From the NCBI RefSeq assembly GCF_900230195.1, contig NZ_OCNE01000004.1:186001-250000 (forward strand): a stretch of DNA of 64,000 nt. The letters are read 5' to 3'. The notes under the pieces are model-generated. The model did no database searches and was not told where the DNA came from. It saw only the letters and a program-made list of their open reading frames with translations. Source of the stretch: Streptomyces zhaozhouensis. Its GTDB lineage: Bacteria > Actinomycetota > Actinomycetes > Streptomycetales > Streptomycetaceae. Numbering within the stretch: position 1 is the stretch's first letter; each line of letters begins with the position of its first letter. Made by a program: the position numbers and the translations under genes. Shown here piece after piece: positions 16,082-25,020 of this stretch.

Positions 16082-17407
16082 ATGACGCACCTTCCCATGC
16101 TCCTCGACGAGCAGGACCTGGCCGGTGCCCTGGAGTGGCTGGAGACCCAGCCGCCCTACGCCATCGCGGACGAGATCGCCCGCATGGACGCCGTGCAGTC
16201 GGTCGTCACCTTCCGCCTGCTGGACAAGGACCGCGCCCTTGAGGTTTTCGAGGAGCTGGACCCGGTCGACCAGCAGGAGATCCTCCAGGGCCTGCGCGAC
16301 CAGGCGTTCCGCGACCTGGTCGAGCACATGGACCCCGACGACCGGGCGCGGATGCTCAAGGAGGCGCCCGCCAAGGTCGCCAAGCGGGTCCTCGCCGGAC
16401 TCAGCGCCCACGAACGGCAGATGACCGCCGCGCTCCTGGGCTACCCCGAGGGCTCGGTCGGCCGCTTCATGACGCCCGAGACGGTCGCGCTGCAACAGGA
16501 CCTGACGGTCGGCCAGGCCCTGGAGGTGGTGCGCCGCAGGGGCGGGAACGCCGAGACCATCTACACCCTCCCCGTCGTCGACCGGGGCCGCCGGCTGACC
16601 GGCATCGTCGAGCTGCGGGAGCTGGTCCTCAGCGAGCCCGGCGCCATGGTCCACGACCTGGTCGTCACCGAGCCGCCCATGGCCAGGGCCACCGAGCTGG
16701 CCGAGGACGCGGCCCGGCTGATGCGCGAGACCAATGTCCTCGACCTCCCGGTCGTCGACAGCGAGGACCGGCTCGTCGGCCTCCTCACCAGCGACGACGC
16801 GTTCGAGGTCATCGAGGCCGCGGACACCGAGGACGTCGCCCGCCAGGCCGGCTCGGAGCCGTTGGAACGCCACTACATGTCGGCCAGCGTCTTCCGGCTC
16901 TCCCGCATCCGCATGATGTGGCTGATGCTGCTGCTGGTCGCGGCCACCCTCACGGTCTCCGTGACCCGCCTCTACGAGGGCGAGTTGGAGGAGGTCACCC
17001 AACTCGCGCTGTTCGTCCCGCTGTTGATCGGCACGGGCGGCAACGCCGGCGCCCAGGCCGCCACGGCGGCCGTCCGCGCGCTGGCCGTCGGCGAGGTCCG
17101 CACCTCCGACCTGCTGCGGGTGATCTGGCGCGAGTGCCGCACCGGGCTGCTGCTCGGGGCGATGCTCGCGGTGGTCGGCTTCCTCGTCGGCACGTTCTTC
17201 GTCGCCGCCGACATCGCGGCCGTCGTCGGCCTCACCCTCATCGTCATCTGCGCCTGGGCCTCCACCGTCGGCGGCATGATGCCGCTGCTGGCCAAGAAGC
17301 TCCGCATCGACCCGGCGGTGGTCTCCGCGCCCATGGTCACCACCCTGGTCGACGCCACCGGGCTGGTCATCTACTTCAGCACGGCCAAGGTGCTCCTCGG
17401 GATCTGA
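16082..17407 (+). CDS. mgtE: MgtE-type magnesium transporter
   Basis: A membrane magnesium channel of 441 residues. Layout: MgtE_N helical domain (about 1-130; QSVVTFRLLDKDRALEVFEELDPVDQQEIL), two CBS domains that sense Mg2+ (about 137-260; ETIYTLPVVDRGRRLTGIVELREL and NVLDLPVVDSEDRLVGLLTSDDAFEVI), then a channel domain with five hydrophobic segments from about residue 278. The pore-proximal PLLIGTGGNAGAQAATA signature is present. Start ATG 16082 follows a G run. The long structured leader suggests regulation at the RNA level. A terminator hairpin follows the stop, so it is probably monocistronic. Confidence 0.93.
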   Translation: MTHLPMLLDEQDLAGALEWLETQPPYAIADEIARMDAVQSVVTFRLLDKDRALEVFEELDPVDQQEILQGLRDQAFRDLVEHMDPDDRARMLKEAPAKVAKRVLAGLSAHERQMTAALLGYPEGSVGRFMTPETVALQQDLTVGQALEVVRRRGGNAETIYTLPVVDRGRRLTGIVELRELVLSEPGAMVHDLVVTEPPMARATELAEDAARLMRETNVLDLPVVDSEDRLVGLLTSDDAFEVIEAADTEDVARQAGSEPLERHYMSASVFRLSRIRMMWLMLLLVAATLTVSVTRLYEGELEEVTQLALFVPLLIGTGGNAGAQAATAAVRALAVGEVRTSDLLRVIWRECRTGLLLGAMLAVVGFLVGTFFVAADIAAVVGLTLIVICAWASTVGGMMPLLAKKLRIDPAVVSAPMVTTLVDATGLVIYFSTAKVLLGI

Positions 17408-17438
17408 GCACCCCGGCCCGTTCTCCCGGGCTCGTTCT

Positions 17439-17461
17439 CCCGGGGCCGGCTCGGCCCCGGG
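17439..17461 (+). terminator. Terminator hairpin after mgtE
   Basis: A 10-bp stem CCCGGGGCCG / CGGCCCCGGG followed by AAAA, 31 bases after the mgtE stop. Confidence 0.65.
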
Positions 17462-17628
17462 AAAACCCCTGGACGCGCGGGCCCTCACCGGCCTAACGTC
17501 CCTCCCCGTCGGCGAGGCGAACCACCCGGAGGGAGCACGCGTGTCGCGGGTCCACACCGACGCGGTCGGCCGGGGCCGACCGCCCTCCGGAGCCATCGAG
17601 ACCGCATCCGACGTAAGGAAACCCCCGC

Positions 17629-18375
17629 GTGGACCTGCCGCGTAGCATCGCCATCACCGAGAGCCAGCACCGCGTCCACAACCCGCTCACCGAGGAGAAG
17701 CTGGCCACCCTCGGCAGGGCACTGCGCCTGGCGCCCGACTCCCGGGTGCTCGATCTGGCCTGCGGCTCCGGCGAGCTGCTCTGCACCTGGGCCCGGGACC
17801 ACCGGATCAGCGGGGTCGGCGTGGACATCAGCACCGTCTTCCTCGCCAACGCCCGCGCCCGCGCCTTCGAGTTGGGCGTCGCCGACCGGGTACGTCTCGT
17901 CCACGGCGACGCGTCGGGCCATGTCGCCGACACGCCCGTCGACCTCGCCGCCTGCGTCGGCGCCACCTGGATCGGCGGCGGCGTCGCCGGCACGGTCGAG
18001 CTGCTCCAACGCAGCCTGAGGCCCGGCGGACTGATGCTGGTCGGCGAGCCGTACTGGCGCCGGGAGCCCCCGGACCAGCGCACGGTCGAGGGCTGCTACC
18101 TGAGCGCCAGGGACGACTGCCGCTCGCTGCCCGGCCTGCTCGAACAGTTCGCCGAACTCGGATACGACGTCGTCGAGATGGTGCTGGCAGACGAGGAGGG
18201 CTGGGACCGCTACCACGGGGCGCAGTGGCTCACCGTGCGGCGCTGGCTCGACGGCCACCCGGACGACGAACTGGCCGACGAGCTGCGCGCCTCCCTCCGC
18301 GAGGGGCCGGTGCGGCACGCCCGCTACGTGCGTCCGTACCTCGGCTGGGGGGTCTTCGCGCTGATGCGCCGCTGA
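17629..18375 (+). CDS. Class I SAM-dependent methyltransferase
   Basis: A protein of 248 residues with the SAM-binding Rossmann fold. Motif I LDLACGSGEL sits near residue 38, the acidic GVDIS turn near 65, a third motif at VHGDASGHVADTPVDLAACV, and LRPGGLMLVGEPYWR in the post-motif position. It therefore transfers a methyl group to a small molecule or another unknown acceptor. GTG 17629 is preceded by AAGGAA at a good distance. The gene stands alone between mgtE and an amidohydrolase. A 220-base upstream region holds a GGTCGGCC/GGCCGACC inverted repeat but no element I recognise. Confidence 0.82.
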   Translation: MDLPRSIAITESQHRVHNPLTEEKLATLGRALRLAPDSRVLDLACGSGELLCTWARDHRISGVGVDISTVFLANARARAFELGVADRVRLVHGDASGHVADTPVDLAACVGATWIGGGVAGTVELLQRSLRPGGLMLVGEPYWRREPPDQRTVEGCYLSARDDCRSLPGLLEQFAELGYDVVEMVLADEEGWDRYHGAQWLTVRRWLDGHPDDELADELRASLREGPVRHARYVRPYLGWGVFALMRR

Positions 18376-18540
18376 CGCCGAGCACCGCCGTCCCGTACCC
18401 GAGCACCGCCGTCCCGCGCCCGGCGAGGGCGCCGTGCCCGGGAGCCGGACGCGGCCCGTGGCGGGAAGGACCGTGCCGGACGCGGCCCGTGCCGGACGCG
18501 GCCCGTGGCGGGAAGGACCGTGGTGGGAAACGACCGTGAC
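18376..18540. repeat. Short tandem repeats between methyltransferase and amidohydrolase genes
   Basis: Two GAGCACCGCCGTCCCG units at the start are followed by units of GCCGGACGCGGCCCGTGGCGG with GGAAGGACCGT, present twice in full with a partial copy between them. The block looks like local slippage duplication. It contributes no clear open frame. Confidence 0.65.
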
Positions 18541-18558
18541 AGAGAGGGGAACGCCGCG

Positions 18559-19725
18559 ATGACCCGCGTGCTGCTCACCGGCGGGACGGTCTTCGACCCC
18601 GCCTCCGGCCGCGCCGAACGCGCCGACGTGGTGCTGGAGGGCGCCCGTGTCCTCGCCGTCGGCGCGGGGCTCGACGGCGACAGCGAGGTGGACTGCGCCG
18701 GCGGGCTGCTGCTGCCGGGGTTCGTCGACTGCCACGTCCACGTCTGCCTCGGCGCCTCGCTGGGCGACCCGGGGCGGCTGCCCCGTTCCACGCGCCCCCT
18801 CTCGGCGGTGCCCGCGCTGCGGACCCTGCTCGACCAGGGCGTCACCACCGTCCGCGACGCCTGGGGAGCGGACGCGGGGCTTCGACTCGCCCTGCGCGAG
18901 GGCTGGTTCGAGGGCCCCGAGGTGCTGGTCTCGCTGCGGCAGGTCTGCACCACGGGCGGCATCGGTGACCACTGGTCGCCCCGGTACGGCCCGGTCGACG
19001 GCGCGGGCGACCCGTCGCTGCCGGACCCGGTCTTCGACGGCCCCGACCAGGCGCGCGCCGTCGTGCGCCGGATGGTGCGCGCCGGGGCGGACTGGATCAA
19101 GGTGACGGCGACGGGTTCGCTGGCGCTCGGCCGTGGCGTTCACGACGTTCAACTGACCGACGCCGAGCTGCGCTCCCTCGTCGACGAGGCCCAGCGGCAG
19201 GGCGGGCGGCACGTCATGGTGCACGCGCACGGGGCGCGCGCCGCCGAGCAGGCCGCCCGCGCCGGCGCGCGCAGCGTGGAACACGGCACCTTCCTCGACG
19301 AATCCGCCGCCGAGGCGATGGCCGAGGCGGGCACCTGGTTCGTCCCCACCCTCTCGACCTCCCACGGCGAGCCGACCGAGCACGCCGCCGCCCACCGCCG
19401 CGCCGTCCGACTCGCGCTGGCGGCCGGCGTCCCCGTCGCGATGGGCACCGACGCGCCGGTGCGCCCCTACGCGGAGGCGCTGCGCGAGATCCACCACCTC
19501 GCCGAGGCCGGCCTCGGCGCGGCCGGCGCCCTGCGCGCCGCCACCCTGGACGCTGCGCGGCTCCTCCAACTCACCGACGACCGGGGCGAGATCGCCCCTG
19601 GCAAACGCGCCGACCTGGTACTGCTGGACGGCACCACCCTGGCGACCCCCGCCCTCGCCTCCCGCGTCCGCGCCGTCTGGCGGTCCGGCCACCGCGTGCG
19701 CGGCAGTGCGCGACCGCTGGGGTGA
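18559..19725 (+). CDS. Amidohydrolase-superfamily protein (prolidase/imidazolonepropionase-like)
   Basis: A metal-dependent hydrolase of 388 residues. The amidohydrolase metal pattern is complete: HVHV after GGLLLPGFVDC (~58), WIKV whose Lys would be carboxylated, VHAHG, a second His in VEHGTF, and the catalytic Asp in GTDAP. The N- and C-terminal beta-sandwich typical of the family is formed by residues 1-50 and the last 50 (GEIAPGKRADLVLLDG). ATG 18559 follows a GAGAGGGGAA purine run and starts directly at the beta-sandwich; upstream in-frame codons run into repeat DNA. The substrate is unknown; relatives act on Xaa-Pro dipeptides, imidazolone propionate or N-acylated compounds. Confidence 0.85.
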   Translation: MTRVLLTGGTVFDPASGRAERADVVLEGARVLAVGAGLDGDSEVDCAGGLLLPGFVDCHVHVCLGASLGDPGRLPRSTRPLSAVPALRTLLDQGVTTVRDAWGADAGLRLALREGWFEGPEVLVSLRQVCTTGGIGDHWSPRYGPVDGAGDPSLPDPVFDGPDQARAVVRRMVRAGADWIKVTATGSLALGRGVHDVQLTDAELRSLVDEAQRQGGRHVMVHAHGARAAEQAARAGARSVEHGTFLDESAAEAMAEAGTWFVPTLSTSHGEPTEHAAAHRRAVRLALAAGVPVAMGTDAPVRPYAEALREIHHLAEAGLGAAGALRAATLDAARLLQLTDDRGEIAPGKRADLVLLDGTTLATPALASRVRAVWRSGHRVRGSARPLG

Positions 19726-19757
19726 GCGAGCGGCGGCCGACTGTCAGTGGTCCCGGT

Positions 19758-19763
19758 TAGCCT
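19758..19763 (+). promoter_or_regulatory. -10-like element of a leaderless hypothetical gene
   Basis: TAGCCT lies 7 nt before the ATG at 19771, with no ribosome binding site between. Confidence 0.45.
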
Positions 19764-19770
19764 CCGGAAC

Positions 19771-20298
19771 ATGGCTGACGCGTACGACTTCTTCCTCACC
19801 CTTGAGCTGCGGGACGACCTGGCGGAGGACGAGATCACCGAGCTGCGCTGGCATCTCGGGCTGGGGCCGAGGCCCGAGCGGCTCTCCCTGATTCCGGACT
19901 TCCCCCGCGAGATGCTCGACGAGAACGGCGAGCCGGTGCGGGACGAGCGGGGCGAGATAGCGCGGGAGGACTTTCCGTTGCTGGCTCAGCGGGACGCGGC
20001 CCACCGCATCGGGGGAGCGGCCGTCTCGGCGTTGGCCCGGCGGGAGAGGCCGCGCCCCGGATGGGCGCTGACGACGCGCCAGTCGCTGCACCCGGACGAC
20101 TTCGAGGACGTCGGCCGGCTGGTCGACCGGCTCGCCTCCCACGCCAGCCCCGAGTACTACGGCTCCCGTCACCACCGCGCGGACGGGACGCCGGGGCCCG
20201 CGGGGTGCGGCCAGTTCGTCGGCTATCGGCGCTTCTACGAGGACGGGCAGATCACCGAGTTGGTGCTCCGGGACGGAAGGGTCGTCGACGCGACATGA
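19771..20298 (+). CDS. Hypothetical conserved-type protein
   Basis: A soluble acidic protein of 175 residues starting MADAYDFF. I do not recognise the family. It begins with an alternating pattern FFLTLELRDDLAEDEITELRWHLG. Around residues 95-110 it has ALTTRQSLHPDDF, and it ends with a CGQFVGYRRFYEDGQITELVL strand-turn-strand element followed by RDGRVV. No signal peptide or membrane segment is seen. It is convergent with the MFS gene and separated from it by a bidirectional hairpin, so it is its own transcription unit. The leaderless-type start supports ATG 19771 over an upstream GTG at 19747. Confidence 0.75.
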   Translation: MADAYDFFLTLELRDDLAEDEITELRWHLGLGPRPERLSLIPDFPREMLDENGEPVRDERGEIAREDFPLLAQRDAAHRIGGAAVSALARRERPRPGWALTTRQSLHPDDFEDVGRLVDRLASHASPEYYGSRHHRADGTPGPAGCGQFVGYRRFYEDGQITELVLRDGRVVDAT

Positions 20299-20309
20299 GG
20301 AAGCGCGAA

Positions 20310-20342
20310 CCCCGGGGGCGGCCCCGACCGCCGCCCCCGGGG
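20310..20342. terminator. Bidirectional terminator hairpin
   Basis: A perfect 13-bp stem (20310-20322 with 20330-20342) in the 53-base gap between two convergent genes; it can serve both strands. Confidence 0.7.
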
Positions 20343-20351
20343 AGGTGCGGG

Positions 20352-21602
20352 TCAGGCCGCGAGCCCCGCCTCCAGACGGGCCCGGGTGCGGGCGCGCGCC
20401 GTGGCGTAGAGGGTGATCACCGCCGTGGCGACCAGCGCCAGCAGGGCGAAGGCCACCAGCCCCGACCAGTCGGCCCGGTGGTACACGGCCGCGCCCAGCG
20501 TTCCGCCGAGGCTCGCGCCGAGGTAGTACGCGACCTGGTAGAGCGCCGACGCGTGGGCCTTGCCGTGGGTGGCGACCCGGCTGACCGAGCCGGAGGCGAT
20601 GGCGTGGCCGAAGAAGAAGCCGCCGGTGATCAGCACCAGCCCGGTGAGCACGGCCGCCAGCGAGGTGGAGGCGGTCAGCAGCAGTCCGACGACGGTGGTG
20701 CCGATCGCCGCGTACAGGGCGCCGCGCCGGCCGAGGCGGCCGAGCAGCGGGCCGGAGACCGCGGAGGAGGCGGTGCCGACGAGATAGATGACGAAGATCG
20801 AGCCGGCGAGCCCGGCCGAGAGCCCGAACGGCTCCTCGACCAGCCGGAAGCCGATCACCGTGTACACCGCGCTGAACGCCGCCATCAGCAGCAGCCCGAT
20901 CGCGTAGAGCCGCAGCAGCAGCGGCCGGCGCAGATGGCCGGCGAGCGAGTCGAGCACCAGCCGGGGGCGCAGCGAGGACGGCGTGAAGAACCGCGCCTTC
21001 GGCAGCAGCAGCCGGTAGACCAGCGCGGCGACGACGGCGAGCGCGGCGACGGCGGCCAGCGCCGCGCGCCAGCCGGCGCCCTCGGCGACCCAGCCGGTGA
21101 GCACGCGGCCGGACATGCCGCCGACGCTGTTGCCCGCGATGAACAGCCCGATCGCGCCCACGGTCGCCTTCGGGTCCAGCTCCTCGGAGAGATAGGCGAC
21201 GGCCGACGCCGGGATGCCGGCGATCGCCGCGCCCTGGAGGGCGCGCAGCACGACCAGGGTGCCGAGGTCGGGCGCCAGCGGCAGCAGCAGCGCGAGGGCG
21301 ACGGCGGTCGCGACCGAGAGGGTCATCAGCCGGACGCGGCCGAACCGTTCGGAGAGCGTGGAGAGCGGCAGCACGGCCAGGGCCAGGCCGATGGTGGCGG
21401 CCGAGACGGTCCAGCTGGCCTGGTCGGGGGAGACGGCGTAGGCGGCGGCGATGTCCGGCAGCAGGGCCTGAGTCGAGAACAGCATCGCGAAGGTCGCCAT
21501 GCCGATGGCGAAGAGCGCCAGGTTGATCCGGCTGCGTTGCGGGTGAACGAACGGCGGAGCTGAGGCTCCCACGGTGGCGGGAGCCCTGGTATCGAGGGGC
21601 AT
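20352..21602 (-). CDS. MFS transporter (YnfM-like)
   Basis: A major-facilitator protein of about 416 residues with 12 predicted membrane segments. The first helix carries MATFAMLFSTQALLPDIAAAY; the loop 2-3 motif is STLSERFGRVRLM; a central ARFFTPSSLRPRL loop of about 35 residues separates the two halves. RALQGAAIAGIPASAVAYL and NSVGGMSGRVLTGW are characteristic of the YnfM/arabinose-efflux-like drug/proton antiporter branch. It is probably a proton-driven efflux pump; the substrate is unknown. It is divergent from a LysR regulator 93 bases away, the usual arrangement for regulator and target. ATG 21602 is preferred over GTG 21608. Confidence 0.87.
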   Translation of the reverse strand: MPLDTRAPATVGASAPPFVHPQRSRINLALFAIGMATFAMLFSTQALLPDIAAAYAVSPDQASWTVSAATIGLALAVLPLSTLSERFGRVRLMTLSVATAVALALLLPLAPDLGTLVVLRALQGAAIAGIPASAVAYLSEELDPKATVGAIGLFIAGNSVGGMSGRVLTGWVAEGAGWRAALAAVAALAVVAALVYRLLLPKARFFTPSSLRPRLVLDSLAGHLRRPLLLRLYAIGLLLMAAFSAVYTVIGFRLVEEPFGLSAGLAGSIFVIYLVGTASSAVSGPLLGRLGRRGALYAAIGTTVVGLLLTASTSLAAVLTGLVLITGGFFFGHAIASGSVSRVATHGKAHASALYQVAYYLGASLGGTLGAAVYHRADWSGLVAFALLALVATAVITLYATARARTRARLEAGLAA

Positions 21603-21695
21603 GTCCACGAACGTACGGCGGTCGATTTATTACGTCCAATGCGAGAAGCTGGCCCTGATCATGCATTTCCGTATGACCGCAGGACAGGGGTCGGC

Positions 21696-22691
21696 ATGTC
21701 ATCGTCTCGCCACGCAGAAGATACGAAGGTGACGGTCGCCACGTCCGGGGACGACGGCCCGCCCGCCGAGGCGACCGAGCTGACGGCGGACGCGCCGGCG
21801 GCGCTGCTGGCGCCCCGGCTGGCGCAGTTCGCGGGGGTGGCCCGGCACGAGCACTTCACCCGCGCGGCCGAGGAGTTGGGCGTTCCCCAGCCCACGCTCA
21901 GCCGGGCCGTCGCCCGGCTGGAGGCCGACCTCGGCGTCGCGCTGCTGGCCAGACACGGGCGGACGGTCTCGCTGACGCCGGTGGGCCGCGCGTTCGCCCG
22001 CTCCGTGGAACGCGCGCTGGCCGAGGTGGCCAGGGCGGCCGAGACCGCGCGGGCCGACGCCGACCCCGGCGTCGGCAAGGTCGCCTTCGGCTTTCTGCAC
22101 ACCATGGGCCCGGAGACGATGCCCGCGCTGATCCGCGCGTTCCGGGAGACCCACCCCGGGGTGCGGTTCGCGCTGGTGCAGAGCTACGGCGAGGACATGA
22201 TCGAACGGATGCGCTCCGGCGAGCTGGACCTTTGCCTCACCTCCCCGGTGCCCGACGCGCCCGACCTGGTCACCAGGCGACTCGACGAACAACGCCTCTA
22301 CCTGGTGGTCCCCGCCGACCACCGGCTGGCCGGCCGCCGCCGGGTCCGCCTCGCGGAGACGGCGGAGGAGTCGTTCGTCACGCTGGAGCCCGGCTACGGG
22401 CTGCGCCGGTTGACGGACGACCTGTGCGCGCAGGCGGGGTTCCGGCCGCGGATCGCGTTCGAGGGGGAGGAGCCGGAGACCCTGCGCGGCCTGGTCGCGG
22501 CCGGGCTCGGCGTGGCACTGCTGCCGCCGGCGACGCTGGCCAGACCCGGGGTGCGCGACCTGAGCGTCACGGCGCCGCGCGCCGTCCGGGAGATCGGTGT
22601 GGCCTGGATGGCGCGCCGCCCCGAGACACCGCCGGTCGCGGCGTTCCGCCGCTTTCTGCTCAGCCGCAGGGGCGCGCTGACGCCGGGGTGA
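21696..22691 (+). CDS. LysR-family transcriptional regulator
   Basis: About 331 residues. The winged HTH is clear: LAQFAGVARHEHFTRAAEELGVPQPTLSRAVARLEADLGVALLARHGRTVSLTPVG (about residues 42-98). The effector domain opens with VGKVAFGFLHTMGPETMPALI and contains YGEDMIERMRSGELDLCL and RLYLVVPADHRLAG. An extension of about 40 residues precedes the HTH. ATG 21696 follows AGGACAGGGG and starts ahead of the HTH; an upstream ATG at 21639 would lie inside the likely control region. It is divergent from the MFS gene and is expected to control it. The AT-rich TCGATTTATTACG just upstream of the MFS gene is a candidate binding site. Confidence 0.88.
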   Translation: MSSSRHAEDTKVTVATSGDDGPPAEATELTADAPAALLAPRLAQFAGVARHEHFTRAAEELGVPQPTLSRAVARLEADLGVALLARHGRTVSLTPVGRAFARSVERALAEVARAAETARADADPGVGKVAFGFLHTMGPETMPALIRAFRETHPGVRFALVQSYGEDMIERMRSGELDLCLTSPVPDAPDLVTRRLDEQRLYLVVPADHRLAGRRRVRLAETAEESFVTLEPGYGLRRLTDDLCAQAGFRPRIAFEGEEPETLRGLVAAGLGVALLPPATLARPGVRDLSVTAPRAVREIGVAWMARRPETPPVAAFRRFLLSRRGALTPG

Positions 22692-22713
22692 CCCGGCGGA
22701 GCCCTGCGCCGGG

Positions 22714-23100
22714 CCGCGCCCGACCACCCACCCGGCCGGTGCGCCACGGTGGTCGTGTGCGGCCTGCTGCCTGTGTCCCCACCACCTGCCGAATCCGCAC
22801 CTGGCCGTGGACGCCAGCCCCGACAAGGGGCGCGGGGAACTGCGCGAGCAACCATTCGCCGGGGCGCACCCGACAACCCACCCGGCCGGTGCGCCGCCGT
22901 GGTCGTGTGCGGCTTGCCACGGACGCACCGCGCAGTTCCCCGCGCCCCCAAACAGGCCGCCACCTGCCGAACCTGAATCCGAACCCGAACCCGTACCCGT
23001 ACCCGAACCCGAATCCGCACCTGGCCGTGGACGCCAGCCCCGACAAGGGGCGCGGGGAACTGCGCGAGCAACGCAACGCCGGGGCGCACCCGACGAACGG
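22714..23100. repeat. Composite intergenic repeat block
   Basis: This 487-base gap has no gene. A 62-bp segment (22791-22852) recurs exactly at 23011-23072, and a roughly 50-bp segment around 22716 recurs near 22868. Three copies of the dispersed element GGGGCGCGGGGAACTGCGCG are present: 22827-22846 and 23047-23066 forward, 22929-22948 inverted, so hairpins between copies are possible. Between them lies a hexanucleotide array of (A/T)CCCGA-type units at about 22972-23012. The last 80 bases form the promoter of the adenosine deaminase gene. Confidence 0.85.
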
Positions 23101-23151
23101 ACGGCACCACCCGGTACCGCAGTCGCCCCGCCCAGCCGCAACGGCCAGTAT

Positions 23152-23163
23152 CTACGCGCGTAG
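23152..23163. promoter_or_regulatory. Nucleoside-regulon operator, site 2 (add), with promoter
   Basis: The perfect 12-bp palindrome CTACGCGCGTAG sits 3 bases upstream of TAGAGT (23167-23172), a -10-like hexamer 6 nt before the GTG of add. A repressor bound here would block the -35/-10 spacer. Confidence 0.75.
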
Positions 23164-23178
23164 GAGTAGAGTTGAGGA

Positions 23179-24360
23179 GTGACCTCTGACGACAGCCGCA
23201 CCGACACCGCCGCGCACCGCGTCCCGTTGCCCGTTTCGCCGCCGGCTCCGACCGAGGAGCAGATCCGGCGCGCCCCCAAGGTCCTGCTCCACGATCACCT
23301 GGACGGCGGGCTGCGCCCCGCCACCGTCGCCGAACTCGCGAGCGAGCAGGGGTACGAGGGGCTGCCGACCCGGGACCCGGCCGAGTTGGGTGCCTGGTTC
23401 GTGGCCGCCGCCGACTCCGGTTCGCTGGAACGGTATCTGGAGACGTTCGCGCACACCACCGCCGTGATGCAGACCGCCGACGCGCTGACCAGGGTCGCCG
23501 CCGAGTGCGTCGAGGACCTGGCGGAGGACGGCGTGGTCTACGCCGAGGTGCGTTACGCGCCGGAGCAGCACCTCACGGCGGGGCTGACGTTGACCGAGGT
23601 GGTCCGCGCGGTCAACGAGGGCTTCCGCGAGGGCGAGCGCCGCGCGATCGCCGCCGGGCGGCGCATCCGGGTCGGCGCGCTGCTGACCGCGATGCGGCAC
23701 GCGGCGCGCTCGCTGGAGATCGCCGAACTGGCCAACGAGCACCGCGAGTCGGGTGTCGTCGGCTTCGACATCGCGGGCGCGGAGGCCGGCTTCCCGCCCA
23801 CCCGGCACCTGGACGCGTTCGAGTATCTGAAGCGGGAGAACAACCACTTCACCATCCACGCGGGCGAGGCGTTCGGGCTGCCCTCGATCTGGCAGGCGCT
23901 CCAGTGGTGCGGGGCGGACCGGCTGGGGCACGGGGTGCGGATCATCGACGACATCGAGGTCGCGGAGGACGGCGAGGTGCGGCTTGGCCGGCTGGCCGCC
24001 TATGTGCGGGACAAGCGGGTGCCGCTGGAGCTGTGCCCGACCTCCAACCTCCAGACCGGCGCGGCCAGTTCGTATGCCGAACATCCGATCGGACTGCTCC
24101 GGGAGCTGCGCTTCCGTGCCACGGTCAACACGGACAACCGCCTGATGAGCGACACCAGCATGAGTCGCGAATTCACCCATCTGGTGCGGGCATTCGGCTA
24201 CACGCTGGACGACCTCCAGTGGTTCACGGTCAATGCGATGAAATCCGCATTCATTCCTTTCGATGAACGTCTCGCCATGATCAATGACGTGATCAAGCCG
24301 GGGTACGCCGCGCTCCGCTCCGCATGGTTGTTCCATGGTGGTGGTGAACTGCGGTCCTGA
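23179..24360 (+). CDS. add: Adenosine deaminase
   Basis: Hydrolyses adenosine or deoxyadenosine to (deoxy)inosine, the substrate of PNP. It has 393 residues. Motifs: [16 protein letters not shown] (metal-binding HxH-type, here HDH, ~36), [42 protein letters not shown] (zinc His and catalytic Glu), [22 protein letters not shown], and [18 protein letters not shown] with the catalytic Asp. The GTG lies 6 nt after a -10-like TAGAGT, so the mRNA is probably leaderless. The palindromic operator CTACGCGCGTAG in its promoter is shared with deoC and PNP, placing add in the same nucleoside regulon. Confidence 0.95.
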   Translation: MTSDDSRTDTAAHRVPLPVSPPAPTEEQIRRAPKVLLHDHLDGGLRPATVAELASEQGYEGLPTRDPAELGAWFVAAADSGSLERYLETFAHTTAVMQTADALTRVAAECVEDLAEDGVVYAEVRYAPEQHLTAGLTLTEVVRAVNEGFREGERRAIAAGRRIRVGALLTAMRHAARSLEIAELANEHRESGVVGFDIAGAEAGFPPTRHLDAFEYLKRENNHFTIHAGEAFGLPSIWQALQWCGADRLGHGVRIIDDIEVAEDGEVRLGRLAAYVRDKRVPLELCPTSNLQTGAASSYAEHPIGLLRELRFRATVNTDNRLMSDTSMSREFTHLVRAFGYTLDDLQWFTVNAMKSAFIPFDERLAMINDVIKPGYAALRSAWLFHGGGELRS

Positions 24361-24524
24361 ACAGGGGGTTTGCTTCCCGTGCGGGGCGGGCGCGGACGGC
24401 GCGCGCGCTCGGCCGATGGGGCGAGTTTCGAGTCGCGGCACACTTTTCGATTCATTGCCACGGCGGGTTTTCCGTGGCTACCTTCGGGCTCGCCGCTCAC
24501 GAAACACACCCCAAGGAAGTTCTG

Positions 24525-24914
24525 ATGAAGCACGCAACCGCCAAGACGCTCGGTGTGGCCGCCCTGGGCGCCGCGTTCGCCGCGACCGCCGCCGGTTCCG
24601 CCTCCGCCATGAGCCTCAACGACGGCCTGGCGACCGCCACGGGCGAGGTGGCGAACTCGATCCCGGTCCAGGAGACCGTGGACCAGGTGGCCGGCAAGGA
24701 GGTCGGTGGCGTCAGCCAGCAGCTGATGGAGGCCACCCCGACCAACGACGCGCTGGGCGCGGCGACGCAGACCCTCACCCACACCACGGGCCTCGCCAAC
24801 ACGACCGACCTGATCGGTGGCCTGGCCCCCGGCGCCCTGGGCGCCGTGGACAGCGTCTCCGGCGTCGCGGGCGCGACCGGCCCGGTGACCGGCGCGCTGG
24901 GCGGCCTCGCCTGA
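24525..24914 (+). CDS. Small secreted protein of unknown function
   Basis: A 129-residue protein with a Sec signal peptide: MKHATAKTLGVAALGAAFAA followed by an Ala-rich cleavage site near ASA (about residue 27). The mature part is rich in Ala, Gly, Thr and Val with repeated TTGLANTTDLIGGLAPGAL-type segments and no cysteine. Similar small exported proteins are common in streptomycetes, often labelled ATP-binding protein without basis. I do not recognise a function. AAGGAAG precedes the ATG. A strong terminator follows, so it is a separate unit. Confidence 0.82.
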   Translation: MKHATAKTLGVAALGAAFAATAAGSASAMSLNDGLATATGEVANSIPVQETVDQVAGKEVGGVSQQLMEATPTNDALGAATQTLTHTTGLANTTDLIGGLAPGALGAVDSVSGVAGATGPVTGALGGLA

Positions 24915-24939
24915 CCGTCGCCCCGGCACGGACCGAACG

Positions 24940-24975
24940 GGCCGCGTCTCCCCGCCACCCCGGGGAGGCGCGGCC
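24940..24975 (+). terminator. Terminator hairpin after the secreted protein gene
   Basis: A 15-bp stem with one G-U pair (24940-24954 with 24961-24975) around a six-base loop, 26 bases after the stop and followed by TTCC. Confidence 0.7.
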
Positions 24976-25020
24976 TTCCGCGTGGCGGGCCGCCGGGCGC
25001 GCCCACCGCCGGCCGGGCCC

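Noticed and set aside
17470..17628. SAM- or SAH-type riboswitch before the methyltransferase
   Set aside because: An inverted repeat is present but none of the conserved cores I know are visible.
22714..23100. CRISPR array
   Set aside because: Repeats are few, unevenly spaced, partly inverted and of different lengths; no cas genes are present.
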